A stretch of DNA of 61,942 bases from Planctomycetota bacterium. GTDB taxonomy: Bacteria; Planctomycetota; Phycisphaerae; Phycisphaerales; UBA5793. The stretch spans positions 1 to 61,942 of the forward strand of contig CAUJHZ010000039.1 in the NCBI GenBank assembly GCA_963205185.1, in the 5' to 3' direction. Shown here in pieces: positions 27,383 through 35,714 of the stretch; position 1 is the first letter of the stretch; the number at the start of each line of letters is the position of its first letter. The notes under the pieces were generated by a model. The model did no database searches. It was not told the origin of the DNA and saw only the letters and a list, made by a program, of their open reading frames with translations. A program made the position numbers and the translations under genes.

Positions 27383-27675
27383 GACTTGGTGCCCTGCGGC
27401 CCGCCGCCGACCGTGTACTTGCTGATCGCCTCGGTCAGATCGACATCGTTGATGTTCGCCAGCGTGCACAGCCAGGCCAGCACGTCGGCGAATTCCTCTT
27501 CGAGGTTGGCTCGGTCCTCGCGTCCGCGGTGCTTTTCACCCAGGGCGTGGGCGAGTTCGCCGACTTCCTCGCTGAACCAGAGAAACGTTGCCGCGCTGCC
27601 GCGCGCGCTGTCGGTGGCGTAGTAGCGCTGCCGGATGAGGTCCTGAAAGGCGCGGATGGTCAGATCATCAGCCAT
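27379..27675 (-). CDS. MazG-like nucleotide pyrophosphohydrolase
   Basis: A 98-residue all-alpha protein of the MazG family. The metal-binding acids appear in WFSEEVGELAHAL and LEEEFADVLAWLC (ExxE...ExxD arrangement). Such small forms hydrolyse nucleoside triphosphates to monophosphates plus pyrophosphate, usually for house-cleaning; the exact substrate is unknown. Its GTGA overlap with trpA couples the two. A TACACT box eight bases before the ATG suggests a near-leaderless mRNA. Confidence 0.85.
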   Translation of the reverse strand: MADDLTIRAFQDLIRQRYYATDSARGSAATFLWFSEEVGELAHALGEKHRGREDRANLEEEFADVLAWLCTLANINDVDLTEAISKYTVGGGPQGTKS

Positions 27676-27747
27676 GCGCGATGAGTGTAGCTCGAGGCTG
27701 CCCGCGGGAATGCCCGACATGGCACGCCTACCGTCGCGCCGGCCCTG

Positions 27748-28815
27748 ATGAAACCCGACGCCGGCACATCGTTGCGCCTCAATCGTCTGGCAGCGCCGCT
27801 GCTGGCCACGGCTGTTCTTTCGCTGCTGCTGCTGACCGACGGCGCGCTGGTCCGCTGGCATGCATCCATCAACTGGCCATGGTGCCTGAGCGAACTTGAG
27901 CACTTCGGCAGCGCGTGGTGCAATCGCATCGTGCCTTACGCGGCCCTGCTCGTGGGCCTGATCTTCAACCGGCGCGCCCTGCGCCAACTTGTCTTCGCCC
28001 TGCCTCTGCAGGCGATCGTCACGCACCTGCTCAAGTGGTTCATCGGCCGCGTGCGCCCGATCCACGGCGATGCGCCGCTGCTGTTCTCACCCTTTTCGGC
28101 CGTGCACGAGGCCTTCCCATCCGGACACGCATCACTCGTCTGGACCGTGGCGTTCGTCTTTGCGTATCAGAATTCGCGCTCGACGGCATTGTGGTTTGTC
28201 GTGGCGCTGTTCATCTGCTGGGCCCGGCTGCAAACGAATGCCCACTTTCCCAGCGACCTCTTCGCCGGCGCGATCATCGGCTGGATGGTTGCACTGTTCA
28301 CCGGACAGGCGCTGGCGAAGTGGATCGAGACCGGCGAATTCGCGAGCCTGCGCGCGACGCCGAGCATGCACTGGCGGGAACTGATCCTGTGGTGGATGGC
28401 CCTGGCAGCGCCGATCGGTGTGGCCGTCGCGCTGGGTCAGCACCCCGTCTCCAGCGATCCGGCCGCAGCGCGGCAGCATGTCGCCGCGCTCTATCGCGAT
28501 TACCTCGGCCGCGAGCCCGACGAGCCGGGCCTGCAGGCGTACACGCGCCAGCGCCTCGACGGCCAGCCCCTGCTCGCCATCGCCCGTGATATGCTCGACA
28601 GCGACGAGTTCCGCAGGCGCCTGCGCGACCTCGAGCCGCCCCAGCGCGTGGCACTGCTTTATGAATTGCTCGTGCACCGCGAGCCGACTGCCGAAGAGGT
28701 CGCGCGCGATGTCCCGCTCATCGAAGACCTCTCGCGCCAGCGCAGCCGCCTGCCGCTGCTCATCATGCGCCTCACGTGGGGCCCGCGCAGCCAGCCTGGC
28801 CAGCCTCACCAGTGA
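27748..28815 (+). CDS. PAP2 phosphatase fused to a DUF4214 domain
   Basis: A 355-residue protein. Residues 1-195 form a PAP2-type membrane phosphatase with about 5-6 helices and the three family motifs: KWFIGRVRP (KxxxxxxRP), PSGH, and ARLQTNAHFPSD (SRxxxxxHxxxD with Ala for Ser but R, H and D kept). After a transmembrane helix (ILWWMALAAPIGVAVAL), residues 240-340 match DUF4214 (HVAALYRDYLGREPDEPGLQAYTRQRLDGQPL), a module better known from large exported or surface-layer-linked proteins. It is divergent from the MazG-like gene. The fusion is the unusual point. Confidence 0.85.
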   Translation: MKPDAGTSLRLNRLAAPLLATAVLSLLLLTDGALVRWHASINWPWCLSELEHFGSAWCNRIVPYAALLVGLIFNRRALRQLVFALPLQAIVTHLLKWFIGRVRPIHGDAPLLFSPFSAVHEAFPSGHASLVWTVAFVFAYQNSRSTALWFVVALFICWARLQTNAHFPSDLFAGAIIGWMVALFTGQALAKWIETGEFASLRATPSMHWRELILWWMALAAPIGVAVALGQHPVSSDPAAARQHVAALYRDYLGREPDEPGLQAYTRQRLDGQPLLAIARDMLDSDEFRRRLRDLEPPQRVALLYELLVHREPTAEEVARDVPLIEDLSRQRSRLPLLIMRLTWGPRSQPGQPHQ

Positions 28816-28878
28816 AGCGACGCGACCGGCGGACCGTCTAAACTGACATCAACCCGCGGCCGGCGGGCGATTGTCTGC

Positions 28879-29754
28879 ATGTGGACCGAAGTTCTCATCT
28901 TCCTCGGCGGCATGCTCGTGTGCGCCATTCTCGCGGCGCCGCTGCTGCTCATCATGCGCCGCGAGCAGGATCGCCGCGCCCGCATCGCCAAACGCCGGAT
29001 GGATGACGCCGAGCGCCTCGCCGAGCTGGGCACGATGACCGGCGGGCTGGCGCACGAGATCAAGAACCCGCTCTCCACGCTCAGCCTCAACGCCCAACTG
29101 CTCGCCGAAGACGTCGCCGAATTGAACGTGGCTGATGACGCCCGCCAGCGCATCGTTCGCCGCACCGAGTCGCTGCGGCGCGAAGCCGACCGGCTCAAGG
29201 GCATCCTCACCGACTTTCTCCAGTTCGCCGGCCAGATCCGCCTTGACCCCGAGCCGCACGATCTCAATGTGCTCGTCGATGAACTCGTCGATTTCTTCCT
29301 GCCCCAGGCGCTGGCGGCGGGAGTGCAGCTGCGCACGACGCTGGCCGGCAAGCCCGCCATCGCTCGCGTTGATTCGGCCCTGTTCAAGCAGGCGCTGCTC
29401 AACCTGCTCATCAACGCCGTCCAGGCGCTCGAGACGCTGCCCGCCAGGGACACCCGCAGCCGCGAACTGATGATCCGCGTCGAATCTGCCGCGCCCGCCC
29501 GTTCGCGCGACGCTCAGGCGGCCATGCACTGCATCCACGTGACCGACACGGGCCCGGGCATCGCGCCCGAGCATCTCAAGAGCATCTTCCAGCCGTACTT
29601 CTCCACGAAGAAAGGCGGCACGGGCCTGGGCCTGGCAACGACGCGCCGCATCATCGAAGAGCATCGCGGCTCGATCGAAGTGCACGCCGAACTGGGGCGC
29701 GGCACCGACTTCGTCATCCATCTGCCCAGCGCAGCCGCAGACGAACCGGCCTGA
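28879..29754 (+). CDS. Membrane-anchored sensor histidine kinase
   Basis: A 291-residue kinase with one N-terminal membrane helix (LIFLGGMLVCAILAAPLLLIM) and no visible sensor domain. The H-box is TGGLAHEIKNPL (H59), the N-box is LLNLLINAVQAL, and G-boxes are DTGPGI and GGTGLGL, so the core is complete. The fold resembles NtrB/AtoS-like kinases. No response regulator is adjacent; the lone regulator at 664 is a candidate partner by inference only. Confidence 0.92.
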   Translation: MWTEVLIFLGGMLVCAILAAPLLLIMRREQDRRARIAKRRMDDAERLAELGTMTGGLAHEIKNPLSTLSLNAQLLAEDVAELNVADDARQRIVRRTESLRREADRLKGILTDFLQFAGQIRLDPEPHDLNVLVDELVDFFLPQALAAGVQLRTTLAGKPAIARVDSALFKQALLNLLINAVQALETLPARDTRSRELMIRVESAAPARSRDAQAAMHCIHVTDTGPGIAPEHLKSIFQPYFSTKKGGTGLGLATTRRIIEEHRGSIEVHAELGRGTDFVIHLPSAAADEPA

Positions 29755-29813
29755 CCTCGAATCGACTCGCAGCGCCACAGCCCAAACGCCAAATCGCCGA
29801 TACCCATGAGGCA

Positions 29814-30413
29814 GTGGATCGCGCACACACCATACCGGACGCCTGGTCATCGCCCAAGGCCGGTCTTATCGGCCTTGTCTCCGGGTCGCTGGCCGCCGGC
29901 GCCATGTACGCGTGGCAGAACAGCGTCGAACTCACCGTCGCCACTTTCATGATCGCCGGCTACACCGCCAGCCTGTGGCTGCACCTCAGCGCGGCCGCTC
30001 GGCGATACGGCAACCATTACCACCATCTCAAGCAGATGGAAATCAACCGCCGCTCCCTGCGCTTCCGCCGCATGCTCACCGACTTCGCCTTCTGGTGGTC
30101 GCTCATGTTCGGCCTGGCGGTGATCGGCGGAGCCGCGTGGTACGGCGGCCTGCGCAGCACCACCACCATCGGCTGGATCGAACTGTGCTGGGCCCTCGTA
30201 ACGCTCTTTCTCAACTTCGAAGTCACCGTGCTCGAACCCACCACCCGCTGCCGCCACTGCGGCTATCAACTCATCGGCCAACTCGACCCCAGCGACGCCG
30301 CCCAGCGCGTCCGCTGCCCGGAATGCGGCAAGACCTGGTCCAAGAGCGACCTGTGCCTCATCCCCCCGGGCTATCACGTCGTCACCACGGACCCGGTCAC
30401 CCGCGCTGCGTAG
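29814..30413 (+). CDS. Membrane protein with C-terminal zinc ribbon
   Basis: A 199-residue protein with about four hydrophobic segments (AGLIGLVSGSLAAGAMYAW; VATFMIAGYTASLWL; FAFWWSLMFGLAVIGGAAWYGG; IGWIELCWALVTLFL), then a zinc ribbon CRHCGYQLIGQ...VRCPECGK. This ribbon type is typical of Phycisphaerae. Start is GTG 29814; GAGG lies very close before it, so the exact start is uncertain. It follows the histidine kinase by 59 bases; function unknown. Confidence 0.8.
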   Translation: MDRAHTIPDAWSSPKAGLIGLVSGSLAAGAMYAWQNSVELTVATFMIAGYTASLWLHLSAAARRYGNHYHHLKQMEINRRSLRFRRMLTDFAFWWSLMFGLAVIGGAAWYGGLRSTTTIGWIELCWALVTLFLNFEVTVLEPTTRCRHCGYQLIGQLDPSDAAQRVRCPECGKTWSKSDLCLIPPGYHVVTTDPVTRAA

Positions 30414-30581
30414 ATCTGATGTCGGATGATGAACTCTTCAGCACCAGGTCACCAAGGCACGAAGCCACCCAGTCAAGGCAGATCCTTGAATCAGCCCTCG
30501 GCGCACCCGGTTAGCCGCGACGCGCAGGCTCTGCGAAGCGGAGCGATTCGTCTCCGGGCATCGTGCAGAAAATCCTGAGCC

Positions 30582-31976
30582 TCAAGCCGCGTGCTGCAGC
30601 GTTGTTGCGAGACGGCGGGCGTCTGCATAGTTCGGGTTGATGCTCAATGCTTCGTGCACCGCTTCGACCGCTTCGCGCTCGCGGCCCAGCGCGCTCAGGC
30701 AGTTGCCGCGATGGAAGTGCACATCGGCAAAGCGCGGCGAATGCTCCACCACTTCACCCAGCACGTCGGCTGCGCGGCTCAGCAGCGGCTCGAGCACGCT
30801 CTGCGTCGGATCGGCGCCGGCTCGCTCGCACGAACTCTGCGCCGCGATGATCTCCGCCATCAGCCCACGCCGCCACGCCCGCGCCAGCAGCGACTGATCG
30901 CGCACGCCCAGCCGCGCCCGGCAGCGTTCGGCGAGCATCGGCCGGCCCAGCAGCGTCGCCGCCACCGAGAGCAGCGCGATCGCCATCGGCGCCTGCCCGC
31001 CGGTTCGACACCGCCGCGCCAGCCGCACGCTGCGCCGCGCATCGCCCATGTTCAGGGCGCTCTCGGCCAGCCGCACGACCACCGCATCGCAGCGGAATGG
31101 ATCATCGAGTTCCGCATCGGCCAGCGCCTGCAGGGCCGCGCGATCGCCGAGGCGTTCGAGCACTTCGATGCGCTCGATCGACGCGCGGAGCAGATCGGCA
31201 TCGCCGACCAGGCCGCGATTGGGTCTTTGCAGCGCCATGCTCGCCACGTGCGTCGGCGAGATCGACTGGAACGCCGGCGCAGCGTGCCCGGCGTCGATTA
31301 CGCGGTCGTACATCTCCACCGCTTCGCGCCACCGACCCGCGCCCGCAAGCAGGCGCGCGTGCAGCAGGCAGGGTGGATCGATGAGCGCGCCCAGCGCCGC
31401 CAGGCCGAGGTCGTACTGCTCCGCCGCCAGCGCGAGTTCGGCCAGTTCGATGCGCAGGCTCGCGCGGCGCGGCCGGATGCTCACTGCAGCGCGCACGGCA
31501 TCGAGTGCGGCGCCAATGTTGCCCGCCCGCGATTCGACGCGACCGAGCCATTCCAGCAGCCGGGCCCGCCGGGGCGCCAGCGCGCAGGCCCGCCGGGCCG
31601 GCGCCAGCGCCTCTTCGATTCGTCCTTCATCCATCGCCGCGCGGGCCGCGATCTGCAGCAGCGTCGCGTCCTCGCCGAAGCGCTGCTCCGCCATGTTCAG
31701 CAGTTGCGCGAGCCGTGTATGGCAGCCGGCCAGATAGGCGCACTGCGCCGCCATGCGCGTCGCCCCGAGCGCCCAGCGCTGACGGCGCGCCGCCAACGCC
31801 TCGCCTGCTTCGCCTTCGCAGGGCGAGGCGATGAGTTCGCAGCCTTCTTGGGCGAGGCGCACGATCGGCTCGAGCGCGTCGAGCGCTTCGCCGAGCCGGC
31901 TGAGCCGCCAGTTGAATCGCGCCTGCCGCAGCAGTCGCGCCACTTCGAGTCGCGCTGGGCATTGGATCGTGTTCAT
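30582..31976 (-). CDS. TPR-repeat protein
   Basis: A 464-residue alpha-helical protein with tetratricopeptide-like repeats: APARRACALAPRRARLLEWLGRVESRAGNIGAALDAVRAAVSI and DVHFHRGNCLSALGREREAVEAVHEALSINPNYADARR. No signal peptide. It overlaps the upstream TPR gene by ATGA. Such pairs usually form scaffolds. The antisense frame is also long and open, but its residue mix (Arg/Gln/His-rich) marks it as a shadow. Confidence 0.85.
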   Translation of the reverse strand: MNTIQCPARLEVARLLRQARFNWRLSRLGEALDALEPIVRLAQEGCELIASPCEGEAGEALAARRQRWALGATRMAAQCAYLAGCHTRLAQLLNMAEQRFGEDATLLQIAARAAMDEGRIEEALAPARRACALAPRRARLLEWLGRVESRAGNIGAALDAVRAAVSIRPRRASLRIELAELALAAEQYDLGLAALGALIDPPCLLHARLLAGAGRWREAVEMYDRVIDAGHAAPAFQSISPTHVASMALQRPNRGLVGDADLLRASIERIEVLERLGDRAALQALADAELDDPFRCDAVVVRLAESALNMGDARRSVRLARRCRTGGQAPMAIALLSVAATLLGRPMLAERCRARLGVRDQSLLARAWRRGLMAEIIAAQSSCERAGADPTQSVLEPLLSRAADVLGEVVEHSPRFADVHFHRGNCLSALGREREAVEAVHEALSINPNYADARRLATTLQHAA

Positions 31977-33028
31977 GCCGCCTCCAGTCGCCGCCGGATC
32001 TGGCGCACGTCATTCCAATCCGGATGCGCACGGATGACCAGGTCGAGCGCCTCGATCTGCTCGCTGCGCCGCGGCAGAATGTGAACGTCCACGGTGCGAC
32101 CCTGCTTCGCGAGCGCCTCATCCGCAGCCGGCAGTTCGGCAAGCAGGATGGCCAGCGGCGCCGAGAGCGGGTTGATTCGCAGGCCCGCGTCGATCCACCG
32201 CCGCGCCGTGGCCGTGTCGTCGAGCGTCAGCGCCAGCCGCGCCATCGCTTCGCACGCCGAACCCGGCGCTTCGAGCCGGTCGAACGCCGACTCGAGCGCG
32301 CGAAGCAGCAGCAGCGCGCGCGGCTGCGAACGGTCGTAACGCGCCGCCGCCTCCAGCGACGCGATCACCGATTCGCACGCGAGCAGTTCCAGCGCCAGTT
32401 GTTCAACAAGCGCATCAGGCGGCTCGGCAGACGCATCAACGCAGGGCAGGCCCATCGCCGTGAGCCACGCGCTCACCGCCGGCCGGTCCGTCCAGTTGAT
32501 GGCAAGGCTCTGAAGCCGCTGAGCCCAGCGCTGCGCCTCGGCCGCGTCGCCGCGCTCGAGTTGAATGAGGATGATCGCCTGGATCGTCCGGGGATCGTCG
32601 ATCTGCGCGAGGTTGCGATTGAGCGTGGCGATGGCCCGGGCCCGGTCGCCATCGTCGATCTGCAGCAGCGCGAGCATAAGCCGCGCATCCATCGGACAGC
32701 ACGACCGCTTGGACCATTCGACGAGGTCGAGTTGCGCCTCGACGCGCCGCCCCGCGAGCGTGCGGCAGGTATTGATGAGCAGGCGCGAAGCCGACGTCGG
32801 CGCTGCCTGCCGCTCGGCAAAATCGAGCGCCCCGGCAAGGTCGCCGGCTGCAAGCATGGCGCGGGCCTGGCGTTCGCAGCGTTCAAGTGGTTTGTGATTC
32901 GCGCGGCAGTCGCGCTGCGGCCCGGCCGCGTCCGGCTTCTCGCCGCCAGGGCAAGGCGCGGCGACCTCGATGGCCCGCCCGCGCCGCACCTGCCGCCATC
33001 CTGCCGTTATCCGACTCAGCATTCCCAT
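31973..33028 (-). CDS. TPR-like helical protein
   Basis: A 351-residue protein dominated by paired helices (LERCERQARAMLAAGDLAGALDFAERQA; LLINTCRTLAGRR; ARRWIDAGLRINPLSAPLAILLAELP), typical of degenerate TPR units. ATG 33028 is used, with ATG 33022 as an alternative (GGGA before it). It is first in a two-gene unit with the TPR gene downstream. Its promoter should lie in 33029-33180. Function unknown. Confidence 0.75.
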   Translation of the reverse strand: MGMLSRITAGWRQVRRGRAIEVAAPCPGGEKPDAAGPQRDCRANHKPLERCERQARAMLAAGDLAGALDFAERQAAPTSASRLLINTCRTLAGRRVEAQLDLVEWSKRSCCPMDARLMLALLQIDDGDRARAIATLNRNLAQIDDPRTIQAIILIQLERGDAAEAQRWAQRLQSLAINWTDRPAVSAWLTAMGLPCVDASAEPPDALVEQLALELLACESVIASLEAAARYDRSQPRALLLLRALESAFDRLEAPGSACEAMARLALTLDDTATARRWIDAGLRINPLSAPLAILLAELPAADEALAKQGRTVDVHILPRRSEQIEALDLVIRAHPDWNDVRQIRRRLEAA

Positions 33029-33188
33029 AGCCGAGGCTCCGAACCGGCGTCTGCAGACCAGACGCCCCCACTCCCATCGGTTCCCGGACTGAGGGGGTTA
33101 AGGCGAAAGAGGTAAAATGTGCGGGTGTGGGGGGCGCGGGATGAGGACGCGGCTTTGACGCTTGAGACAGCTGTTCAGGCGCCTGGGT

Positions 33189-33214
33189 TGTGGAAAACTA
33201 CCCAGTTATCCACC
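33189..33214. promoter_or_regulatory. Pair of DnaA-box-like sites next to an AT-rich stretch
   Basis: TGTGGAAAA (33189-33197, reverse of TTTTCCACA, a match to TTWTNCACA) and TTATCCACC (33206-33214, one mismatch) lie 8 bases apart. An AT-rich run (33231-33265) follows, then a strong promoter at 33264. It may be a DnaA-controlled promoter or a secondary origin-like element. Seen by eye only. Confidence 0.35.
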
Positions 33215-33263
33215 GTTCTCGCCAGAAACCGGATTAATTTTGGCTTAAGTTTGGTTTTTGGCC

Positions 33264-33292
33264 TTGAAGTGCGGCCTTTGATAGGGTATATT
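33264..33292 (+). promoter_or_regulatory. Strong sigma70-type promoter toward lexA
   Basis: TTGAAG (33264-33269), a 17-base spacer, and TATATT (33287-33292) form one of the best consensus promoters in the window. It points rightward with a start near 33299, about 715 bases before lexA. The intervening DNA has no certain gene. Confidence 0.6.
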
Positions 33293-33298
33293 CAGCGC

Positions 33299-33579
33299 GA
33301 GCGGCGGAGTCCGCGGGTTGAGCGGCGTGGAGACGCCGGCCGCCTGGGCCACCTCGGCCGGGGCGGGACACACAGGTCTCGAACGGATTCGAACCGGAGC
33401 GGCCATGGTCGGCCAGAGCCCGCGACTCCATCCAGTGCTGTCCGCGCCAGCGCGCCCCGTGGGCGCTGCGCCCGGCGAGAAGTGCCTGTCGGCCCCGGTG
33501 GCCGGCCCTGCCCGACACGTCGGGCGCCTCGGCCAGCACACACAGCCCGCTGATCGAGCCGGTCAGCAGGAGTTGGAGC
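33299..33579 (+). other. Hairpin-rich leader or possible small RNA
   Basis: Downstream of the promoter, several strong GC stems can be drawn, for example GGCGT-ggag-ACGCC near 33325, GGGCG-ctg-CGCCC near 33468, and GCCCGA-cacg-TCGGGC near 33506. No known RNA (RNase P, tmRNA, SRP, 6S) is recognised. A weak open frame (33318-33701) crosses it, but its product looks unlike a protein. Confidence 0.3.
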
Positions 33580-33715
33580 ATGCCACACGACCATCGCCAT
33601 CACCTCGGCCGGCACGGCGCCCGCGAGTGCACCACGCGCCCGCGCGGCACATCCGTCTCGCCGCGCTGGGCCCGGTTCATCGCTTCGAGGCCCGCAACTG
33701 AGAGGCGATGCACCC

Positions 33716-34216
33716 ATGGCGACCCCCCTGCTTATCCTCGGCCCCGGCGGCGACTTCACCTGCGAGTACCATCCTGCGCCGCGCGGCACGCAACTGATCA
33801 AGACCGGCCCCTCGTGGGCGCCGTCCAACACCGTCGTCGGCTGGATCGTCGCATCGCGCCAGCGCCTCGCCCGGCACCTGGCGCGCCTCGCCACGCCCGC
33901 CGCCGCCGCCTCGATCCCCCGCACCTCCGCCGCGCTCCATCAGCCGGCCGGCGCCGCCCGCGCAGCGGATGCAGCGCCTGATCGCCTCCATCGAGCATCG
34001 GAAAGGAATCGCCATGAACCTCACTCCCAAACAGCTTCGCATCCTTCAGATCATCCGCGACCAGCGCACCCGGTCTGGCTATTCCCCGACGCTGCAGGAA
34101 ATGGCCGACGAACTCGGCGTCAGCAAAGTCACCGTCTTCGAGCACGTCGAGGCGCTCATCCGCAAGGGAGCGCTCGTGCGCGATCCGAACAAGGCTCGCT
34201 CTTTAGCCATCCGTAA
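33716..34216 (+). CDS. Doubtful ORF overlapping the lexA start
   Basis: An open frame starting MATPLLILGPGGDFTCEYHPAPRGTQ has G/C at nearly every third base for its first 90 codons, as real genes here do. It then overlaps lexA by about 200 bases in another frame, which is unusual. A second frame opens at ATG 33580 after AGGAG and shows similar bias until about 33700, so a single gene broken by a frameshift is possible. No family recognised; overlap with lexA argues against the full length. Confidence 0.3.
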   Translation: MATPLLILGPGGDFTCEYHPAPRGTQLIKTGPSWAPSNTVVGWIVASRQRLARHLARLATPAAAASIPRTSAALHQPAGAARAADAAPDRLHRASERNRHEPHSQTASHPSDHPRPAHPVWLFPDAAGNGRRTRRQQSHRLRARRGAHPQGSARARSEQGSLFSHP

Positions 34217-34631
34217 CGACTCGGTCGTGCCCGATGAAGGCCGGCCGATGCGCTTCCCGCTCGTCGGCCGCATCGCCGCCGGCTATCCGATCGAGAAAGT
34301 CGAGAACCGCGATGAACTCGACCTCGAGGATTTCTTCGGCCCGCGCCGCGGCCAGTCGGGCGCGGTCTTCGCCCTGCAGGTCGAGGGCGAGTCGATGCGC
34401 GATGAAGGCATCTGGGACGGCGACTACGTCCTCATCCACCGCCGCGAAACCGCCCGCAACGGCGAGCGCGTCGTGGCCATGCTGCCCAACGGCGAAACCA
34501 CGCTCAAGCGCTTCTACAAGGAGCACGGCCGCATCCGCCTCCAGCCGTCCAATCCTGACTTTGAACCCATCATCGTCAGCGACTGCCAGATCCAGGGCGT
34601 GGTCATCGGCGTGATCCGGCGTTACGACTGA
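34014..34631 (+). CDS. lexA: LexA repressor
   Basis: A 205-residue SOS repressor. The N-terminal winged helix (LTPKQLRILQIIRDQRTRSGYSPTLQEMADELGVSKVTVFEHVEALIRKGAL) is followed by the cleavage site A89-G90 (RIAAGYPIE) and the S24 peptidase dyad S127 (GESMRDEG) and K165 (TLKRFY). RecA-stimulated self-cleavage should release SOS genes. GGAAAGGAA before the ATG fixes the start. No SOS gene is adjacent, and no LexA box of known type was identified upstream. Confidence 0.95.
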   Translation: MNLTPKQLRILQIIRDQRTRSGYSPTLQEMADELGVSKVTVFEHVEALIRKGALVRDPNKARSLAIRNDSVVPDEGRPMRFPLVGRIAAGYPIEKVENRDELDLEDFFGPRRGQSGAVFALQVEGESMRDEGIWDGDYVLIHRRETARNGERVVAMLPNGETTLKRFYKEHGRIRLQPSNPDFEPIIVSDCQIQGVVIGVIRRYD

Positions 34632-34780
34632 GCGTTTTCCTGATGCAATGATCAGCACGTTCGGCCCCCCGCTGCTCAATGGGCGCAGCGCGCCTGCGCG
34701 TACCATTTTCTGTCGGCGCCGCGCTCGCATGGCGCGGTGGGCCGCATGGTCAATGAACTGTGCTCAGAAAGGCGCAACCA

Positions 34781-35179
34781 ATGAAAGCAGCATTGCCCCT
34801 TACGCTCGTCGGCACAATCGCTCTATCACTCGCCGCTCTCCTGTTGCCCGGCTGCGCAGCGCTGGTCGTCGGCGCCGCCGCGGGCGTCGGCACGGTGGCT
34901 TACGTCAACGGCGAACTCGACACCGTCGTCGAAGCCAGCCTCGATGACACGTGGGAGGCGACCCAGGCCGCGATCGAGGATCTCGAGTTCACCGTGACCG
35001 AGAGCAGCAAGGATGCCCTCGCCGCCGAGCAGGTCTCGCGCACCGCCGAGGACAAGAAAATCCAGATCCACCTCAATCGCGAGACGGACTCGACGACGCG
35101 CATCCGCATCCGCGTGGATGTGTTCGGCAACGAGGACCTCTCGCGCACCATCCTCGAGGAGATCAAGGATCACCTCTGA
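34781..35179 (+). CDS. DUF3568 family lipoprotein
   Basis: A 132-residue lipoprotein: signal SLAALLLPGC (lipobox LPGC), glycine-rich segment GAAAGVGTVAYVNGEL, then one alpha/beta domain (DTVVEASLDDTWEATQAAIEDLEFTVTESS...RIRIRVDVFGNEDLSRTILEEI). This matches DUF3568, small exported proteins of unknown role. AGAAAGG lies upstream of ATG 34781. It is separated from lexA by 149 bases and is probably its own unit. Confidence 0.8.
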   Translation: MKAALPLTLVGTIALSLAALLLPGCAALVVGAAAGVGTVAYVNGELDTVVEASLDDTWEATQAAIEDLEFTVTESSKDALAAEQVSRTAEDKKIQIHLNRETDSTTRIRIRVDVFGNEDLSRTILEEIKDHL

Positions 35180-35699
35180 GCGCGGTCGGAAGCGGTGTTG
35201 TGATCACTTCTGCGAAGGCCGGTGATCGGCGAGCGACGCTTCCTGACAGGCGCGGCTCATCGCGGGCGCTTCGCTTCGCAATGTGACGAGGCCGAAGGCC
35301 GAGACGAGCCGCGCGTGCGAGCAAGCGCGTTGGGCGCGTGCGCGCGGCGGCGAGCGCCCGAACTCGTCATGCGCACACTGCAGCCCTTTACGTGTGGCAT
35401 GGCCTTGCGCCTCGCATGACTATGTCGGACGCTCTCTGACGTATCCCGCCAGCACGGGCGGCATAGCGACGCAAAGCGCGACTGCCATGCCACGCGCTGC
35501 AATGACATCCGCGAAGGCAGGTGTTCCGGCGAATACCGCGTCCTCACCTTCGACGGGTCACGCGGGCGGGCACGGCTGGTGCGGGCGAGTCCGATAGAAC
35601 CAGCGCGCAGGATCCCGCCCAAGTCGGATTCCAGCCTCCGCCGAGGCGCCGGCCCGAAATCCCGGGCTTCTGCTCCCGAACAAGTCCTGCGGGCGGCAC
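35180..35699. other. Gene-poor gap with an imperfect direct repeat
   Basis: No convincing gene in 520 bases. Two related stretches share the core GCGAAGGC-n-GGTG...CGGCGA at about 35202-35233 and 35503-35533, roughly 300 bases apart. Both strands have open but low-complexity frames. The gap ends in a TAAGAT box (35700-35705) just before the DUF4230 gene. Confidence 0.4.
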
Positions 35700-35714
35700 T
35701 AAGATTGTCTGGCC

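Noticed and set aside
30591-32084. Long plus-strand frame antisense to the TPR genes
   Set aside because: Arg/Gln/His-rich low-complexity product with no family likeness; the minus strand encodes clear TPR repeats.
33377-33400. GGTTCGAATCC on the minus strand, like a tRNA T-arm
   Set aside because: The flanking bases do not form the 5-bp T stem, and no acceptor or anticodon stem can be drawn.
33580-33981. Frame after AGGAG upstream of lexA
   Set aside because: Third-base bias is good only to about 33700, then poor; could be the front of a frameshifted gene but is not callable.
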